This document shows, in pieces, positions 34,048-37,862 of a stretch of DNA of 37,862 nt. This stretch comes from Thermoflexaceae bacterium (GTDB taxonomy: Bacteria; Bacillota; Clostridia; Lachnospirales; Lachnospiraceae). Numbering within the stretch: the stretch's first letter is position 1; every line of letters begins with the position of its first letter. The notes beneath the pieces were generated by a model. The model did no database searches. It saw only the letters and a program-made list of their open reading frames with translations, and was not told the origin of the DNA. The DNA lies in assembly GCA_029226085.1 (NCBI GenBank), contig JAQXXN010000226.1, forward strand, positions 1 to 37,862. The letters are read 5' to 3'. The position numbers and the translations under genes were made by a program.

Positions 34048-35712
34048 ATGAAATCTGTTCAGACAAAAATTATCCTGCTGATTTTAACAGGAATCATTGC
34101 TTCCACAACAATTGTTGGTGTTACCGGCATCATGAGCTTTGGAAAGGCCATTGATGAGGACTCGGTTAAGGTAATGAATCTGATGTGCAGTGAAAAAGCA
34201 CAGGAGTTAAATAATGTACTCGGAAAAATAGAACAGTCCGTGGAAATCCTGTCGGGATATGCCGTTGATAATCTGGAAAGCATTAACAGACTTTCAAGGG
34301 ATTCGGAATATCTGGAAGAATTCACAAACGATCTGGAAGAACTCGGCCTGACCATTGCCAATGCAACGGATGGTGCAGTAGCGGTTTATGTCCGCTTTAA
34401 TCCGGATATCACGTCACCTAAGGCAGGCTTTTTTAAGGTAAAGAATACGGAAAATGAAAGATTTGTTGATGAAAAGCTTACGGATTTTTCACTATACAGC
34501 CCGGATGATGTGGAACATGTGGGCTGGTATTATATTCCGGTAAATGAAGGAAAAGCAGTGTGGATGCAGCCATATGATAATAAAAACATTGACATATATA
34601 TGATTTCCTATGTGATTCCCGTATATAAGGATGATGAGCTTTTTGGAATTGTAGGTATGGATATTGACTTTAATTATATTGCAGAGATGGTTGACAAAAT
34701 AAAAATATATGAGACAGGCCATGCATTTATCACGGATGAGAATTTTGTAATTGTCCATAGCAGACATTATTCGCAGGGAACCGTGGTAAGGGAATTAAGT
34801 GACAGCCTTTTGGTGGCAGGAGACGATGACCTTCTTAGTATGGATACTTTGTATGATCATGAGTTGGACGGTGAAGAGAAAAAAGTTGTGTTCCGGTCTC
34901 TTGAAAACGGCATGAACCTTGCTGTCACGGTTCCTGTTTCGGAAATTGACCGTACAAAAAACAGGTTGATTATTCAGATTATTATTATGGCATGTTTTAT
35001 AATACTGGTCTTTATCTTTGCTGCTCTTGCAATCGCCAAAACCATTGTAAAACCGTTAAAGGAATTGAATCTTGCTGCGAAAGAAATAGCGCAGGGAAAT
35101 CTGGAAGTTTCTTTAGCCTGCAAGTCAAAGGATGAGGTGGGAACTCTTGCGGAGAGTTTGAAGGAAACAGCTCACCAGCTGAAAATACGAATAGATTATA
35201 TTAATAATCTGGCTTACATGGATAAGCTTACGGAAACAAAAAATAATACGGCATATCTTCATGAAGTTTCGGACATAAAAAAGAACATACAGGATAAAGA
35301 ATGTGCATTTGCTGTATTTGTAATTGATGTAAATGGTCTGAAATCCATTAATGATACTTACGGACACAGTTATGGAAATGAACTGATTATTGCCATTTCC
35401 AAGGCGGCGGTTGCAGTGTTTGGAGCGGAACATGTTTTCCGGATAGGCGGAGATGAGTTCGCGGTAATTTTATGGGATACAGATGGCAAAAAGTGCAGTG
35501 AGCTTTCGGAAGCATTTGAAAGAAACTTAAAGGATTATACCGGAAACCTGAAGCCATCGGCGGCAATCGGCAGTGCAGTGTATGATAAGAATATTGACAG
35601 CAGCTATGAAAGTGTATTTGAACGTGCGGATGAGAAAATGTATGAGAGAAAGGTTGATATGAAGTCAAGGGGAGAGAATAGCAGCGTTTCTGTGCCGGGT
35701 GAGACGGTATAA
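34048..35712 (+). CDS. dCache-HAMP-GGDEF diguanylate cyclase
   Basis: 554 residues. An N-terminal helix (about 8-30) precedes a large extracellular dCache-type domain (about 35-305). A second helix (about 310-333), a HAMP domain (about 335-385) and a GGDEF domain with intact motif at 467-471 (RIGGDEFAVI) follow. The receptor can bind a small ligand outside and control cyclic-di-GMP synthesis inside. A variant DVNGLKSIND replaces the commoner DLDHFK motif, as in many active cyclases. ATG 34048 lies 10 nt after AAGGAG. It follows the response regulator by 25 nt and seems part of the same operon. Confidence 0.92.
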   Translation: MKSVQTKIILLILTGIIASTTIVGVTGIMSFGKAIDEDSVKVMNLMCSEKAQELNNVLGKIEQSVEILSGYAVDNLESINRLSRDSEYLEEFTNDLEELGLTIANATDGAVAVYVRFNPDITSPKAGFFKVKNTENERFVDEKLTDFSLYSPDDVEHVGWYYIPVNEGKAVWMQPYDNKNIDIYMISYVIPVYKDDELFGIVGMDIDFNYIAEMVDKIKIYETGHAFITDENFVIVHSRHYSQGTVVRELSDSLLVAGDDDLLSMDTLYDHELDGEEKKVVFRSLENGMNLAVTVPVSEIDRTKNRLIIQIIIMACFIILVFIFAALAIAKTIVKPLKELNLAAKEIAQGNLEVSLACKSKDEVGTLAESLKETAHQLKIRIDYINNLAYMDKLTETKNNTAYLHEVSDIKKNIQDKECAFAVFVIDVNGLKSINDTYGHSYGNELIIAISKAAVAVFGAEHVFRIGGDEFAVILWDTDGKKCSELSEAFERNLKDYTGNLKPSAAIGSAVYDKNIDSSYESVFERADEKMYERKVDMKSRGENSSVSVPGETV

Positions 35713-35760
35713 GAGATAAGGGGAAAAAAATTTTCTCCAATATATCAGGAGGATGAGAGG

Positions 35761-36330
35761 ATGAAAAGAAAAAATCAGTATCTGGTGATACTGGCAGCAG
35801 TGGGAGTGTTAGTACTGTGTGCCTGTACCAGGGGCAATACGAATGAAAAGGCAACACAGGAACAGACTGTGGTGTCAGAAACGAATTATTCTGCATTTGT
35901 GAACCTGCTGGCAGAAAAGAAGGAAAGCCTTGGAGAATACGGGGTTTATTCCGTATATGACATGGATTGTGACGGAATTTTGGAAATGTTCATAAAGGAA
36001 GGAACCTGTGAGGCAGATTATCTGTATCATGTCTATAAGCTTGATACTGACGGAAAGGCAGTGGACATGGGAATCTTTACCGGTTCACACAGTAAGCTTT
36101 TCGGAAATGAGGATGGTGTCGGTATTATTGCCTTATCGGCAGTTCAGGGATATGAAAGGGTAGCATGGGTTAGCATTGAGAATTCTGTTCTGACAGAAAC
36201 GGTTATCAGGGAAGGAGATACTAAGGGAGCAGATTACTATTCCAACAGTCTGCCGTTGTCAGAAAGTTATGTGACGGATGATGGACTTCTAAAAAAGGAT
36301 GCGCAGATTATTGGAAGAGAGGCGCAGTAA
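35761..36330 (+). CDS. predicted lipoprotein of unknown function
   Basis: 189 residues. The signal peptide is followed by a lipobox ending in Cys22 (LVLCACTRG), so the protein should be lipid-anchored outside the membrane by Lgt and cleaved by signal peptidase II. A short Asp-rich stretch (VYDMDCDGILEMF) resembles a calcium-binding or dockerin-type loop but only as a single copy. No catalytic domain is recognised. ATG follows AGGAGG. It is 48 nt after the dCache cyclase and may sense or buffer a ligand for the two-component or cyclase sensors (inference). An IS element starts about 30 bp downstream. Confidence 0.75.
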   Translation: MKRKNQYLVILAAVGVLVLCACTRGNTNEKATQEQTVVSETNYSAFVNLLAEKKESLGEYGVYSVYDMDCDGILEMFIKEGTCEADYLYHVYKLDTDGKAVDMGIFTGSHSKLFGNEDGVGIIALSAVQGYERVAWVSIENSVLTETVIREGDTKGADYYSNSLPLSESYVTDDGLLKKDAQIIGREAQ

Positions 36331-36358
36331 ATAAAATGCAATTTTTGGATTTATATAT

Positions 36359-36393
36359 AGAGCATTCCTGTAATTCAGAAGTAATGCCAATTG
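36359..36393 (+). repeat. left subterminal inverted repeat of the IS110-family element
   Basis: The sequence from AGAGCATTCCTGTAATTCAG to CCAATTG matches, as an imperfect inverted repeat, the right repeat at 37797-37825. The core AGAGCA-TCCTGTAAT-CAG is shared, with a 6-base difference before CCAATTG. Subterminal inverted repeats are a hallmark of the IS1111 branch of IS110. Confidence 0.75.
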
Positions 36394-36402
36394 AATAAAA
36401 GA

Positions 36403-36471
36403 AAACCTCGAAGTACAATTAAGGTGTTCATCTTGGCGGATGAAAAAACACTTTAAGAATACTGGAGGTTT
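36403..36471 (+). other. structured left-end RNA of the IS element overlapping the transposase SD
   Basis: AAACCTC (36403-36409) pairs with GAGGTTT (36465-36471), closing a smaller hairpin AAGGTGT-TCATC...GATGA-AAAA-ACACTTT (36421-36454, with a 4-A bulge). The outer right arm is the SD of the transposase (GGAGG, 36464-36468), so folding would hide the ribosome site. It may also form part of the element's guide (bridge/seek) RNA. Confidence 0.5.
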
Positions 36472-36477
36472 CTAATA

Positions 36478-37752
36478 ATGAATTTAACACAAAATGACAG
36501 ACTTAAGCAAGTAACAAGTGAAACTTTAATTGTGGGAGTAGATGTAGGATCACAGACACATTTCTGCAGAGCATTTGACTGGAGAGGATTTGAACTATCC
36601 AGAAGAGTATTTAAGTTTAGTAACACCGGCATGGGATTCCTTACTTTCCTCAGGTGGACAGAGGAACTCATGAATAAAACCGAAATGAAGAAGGTTATTG
36701 TTGGCTGCGAGCCTACCGGTTGCTACTGGCTTACTTTTCAGAAGTTCTTACAGGACCATGATATCCAGCTTGTAACGGTGAATCCATTTACGGTAAACAG
36801 AAGCATGGAACTGGATGATAACAGCCCCGAGAAGAGTGATTTAAAGGATCCAAAGACAATAGCGTTACTTGTAAAGGATGGAAGGTATTCAACATCTTAT
36901 CTTCCGAGTGGAGTGTATGCTGAAATCAGGGAGGCTTCTGTTTGCAGAGACCAGATCATGAAACAGCATGTACGTCTGTCAAATCAGATACAGGGATGGC
37001 TGCAGAAGTTTTTCCCGGAGTATTTTGAGTGTTATGCCGAATGGGATTCCACCAGTGGACTTATGCTTTTGAAAGAGGCCCCACTGCCACAGGATATCCT
37101 TAAAATCGGTGCAGGCGGAGTCAATCAGATATGGCGTGATGCAAAGGTGCGTGCGGCAGGAATCAAGAGGGCACAGACTCTGGTAGAAGCTGCACAGAAC
37201 AGTGTAGGACTGGAGGCCGGTGAGGCTGCAAGACTTGAAATCTGGGTTCTTGTAAATGACTACATCCTGAAAGCAGAACAGTTAAAAAGGCTTGATGAAT
37301 ACCTGGAGGAAAAAGTAAAAGAAGTACCAAATGTGGAGAAACTGCTCGCCATTAAAGGAGTAGGGATGAGTACTGTGACCTCTTTTATTGCAGAGGTTGG
37401 TGATATCGGACGTTTCACTGACCCAAAGCAAATACAGAAGCTTGCAGGGCTAGAGATAGTCAAAAAGAGCTCCGGCAAGAAGAAAGGTCAGCCAAGAATC
37501 AGTAAGAGGGGCAGAAGAAAGCTACGAAGAACCATGTATGAATCAGCACGTGCACTGCTGACCTGGAATCCTGCATTTCAGGATGTGTTCCTTTATTACA
37601 GGAACAGAACCAAGAATCCACTAGGAGGAATGCAGGCAAAGATTGCAGTTGCGTGTAAGGCAATACGAGTATTCTACGTAGTATTACAAACAGGTTGTGA
37701 CTTTGATGAAGAAAAGTTCCGAAGGGATATCATCAGACCAGAAGCAGCCTAA
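36478..37752 (+). CDS. IS110-family transposase
   Basis: 424 residues with the two domains of IS110 enzymes. The N-terminal RuvC-like DEDD domain has D22 (VGVDVGSQTH), E78 (VGCEPTG) and D121/D124 (KSDLKDPKTIALLV). The C-terminal Tnp_20 domain has the helix-hairpin segment KGVGMSTVTSFIAEVG and the serine motif SSGKKKGQPRISKRG (S331/S332), where a Ser is proposed as the nucleophile in IS110 recombinases. These enzymes use an element-encoded RNA to choose target and donor DNA (established for IS621). The ATG is 9 nt after GGAGG, which lies in the left-end hairpin. The enzyme appears full length and may be active. Confidence 0.95.
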   Translation: MNLTQNDRLKQVTSETLIVGVDVGSQTHFCRAFDWRGFELSRRVFKFSNTGMGFLTFLRWTEELMNKTEMKKVIVGCEPTGCYWLTFQKFLQDHDIQLVTVNPFTVNRSMELDDNSPEKSDLKDPKTIALLVKDGRYSTSYLPSGVYAEIREASVCRDQIMKQHVRLSNQIQGWLQKFFPEYFECYAEWDSTSGLMLLKEAPLPQDILKIGAGGVNQIWRDAKVRAAGIKRAQTLVEAAQNSVGLEAGEAARLEIWVLVNDYILKAEQLKRLDEYLEEKVKEVPNVEKLLAIKGVGMSTVTSFIAEVGDIGRFTDPKQIQKLAGLEIVKKSSGKKKGQPRISKRGRRKLRRTMYESARALLTWNPAFQDVFLYYRNRTKNPLGGMQAKIAVACKAIRVFYVVLQTGCDFDEEKFRRDIIRPEAA

Positions 37753-37796
37753 CATAAAAAAGCACATACTGTAACAGATAACGTCCGCCAGGAATA

Positions 37797-37825
37797 CAAT
37801 TGGTGCTGGATTACAGGAGTGCTCT
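37797..37825 (-). repeat. right subterminal inverted repeat of the IS110-family element
   Basis: Its reverse complement, AGAGCACTCCTGTAATCCAG plus CACCAATTG, matches the left repeat at 36359-36393 with few differences. The 37 bases after it, up to the window end, could still belong to the element. Confidence 0.75.
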
Positions 37826-37862
37826 CTGGCAATGACAAAGCAGAGCGAAGCCGCTAAGACAT

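Larger units (their letters stand above)
36359..37825 (+). mobile_element. IS110-family insertion sequence (IS1111-like)
   Basis: Boundaries are taken from the imperfect inverted repeats at 36359-36393 and 37797-37825, giving at least 1467 bp, the usual IS110 size. The true ends should be a few bases outside. The element is intact: one full transposase ORF with conserved residues, and structured flanks. It is inserted behind the lipoprotein gene in the same orientation. Any target-site features cannot be judged without an empty site, because IS110 elements do not leave simple duplications. Confidence 0.8.

Overview
The window looks like a chromosomal segment of a gut-type Clostridia, most probably Lachnospiraceae (inference). 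The sequence is moderately AT-rich, and Shine-Dalgarno sites are strong (AGGAGG type). Promoters are often extended -10 (TGnTATAAT). Characteristic content includes a ZTP riboswitch in front of a PurO plus truncated PurH pair, a PyrK/PyrD dihydroorotate dehydrogenase, a K+-dependent membrane pyrophosphatase, and very large multidomain signalling proteins. All confidently called genes are on the + strand. No rRNA, tRNA or CRISPR array was seen.

Layout. 1-254: end of an ABC transporter ATPase gene, followed by a long hairpin that overlaps a possible leader peptide. 540-7089: a hybrid histidine kinase (7TM, PAS-like, HisKA, HATPase, REC, Hpt) and a 1299-residue protein joining an ECF-S-like membrane domain, a beta-propeller, an HD-GYP domain and a terminal REC domain. 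Together they form a plausible phosphorelay into cyclic-di-GMP breakdown. 7174-10242: lgt, a short promoter-to-terminator unit with a possible Cys-rich micro-ORF, and a MutS2-like ATPase without the Smr domain. 10334-14408: a heterodimeric ABC exporter and a coiled-coil/J-domain protein. 14589-17316: an ECF sigma factor and a very large putative anti-sigma factor. 17527-20345: hppA, then a cassette of six 63-bp tandem hairpin repeats flanked by two related palindromes. 20346-21778: DegV and a histidine phosphatase. 21779-22965: a gene-poor, apparently eroded stretch with a PAS-only protein and several fragments. 22966-23949: an Rpn-family nuclease.

23980-30202 is a nucleotide biosynthesis block. 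A ZTP riboswitch controls purO and a stand-alone AICAR transformylase, followed by pyrC-pyrF-pyrK-pyrD from its own promoter. 30375-36330 is a second signalling operon: a membrane diguanylate cyclase, a LytS-type sensor kinase starting at TTG inside the upstream gene, a response regulator with a SARP-like output domain, a dCache-HAMP-GGDEF cyclase and a lipoprotein. 36359 to about 37825 is an IS110-family element with imperfect subterminal inverted repeats.

Taken together, the window contains two potential cyclic-di-GMP synthases (30375, 34048) and one potential cyclic-di-GMP phosphodiesterase (3190), each beside its own sensor kinase. The most unusual items are the ECF-S/propeller/HD-GYP/REC fusion, the bracketed tandem-hairpin array at 19701-20303, and the unassigned short transcription unit at 7949-8219.
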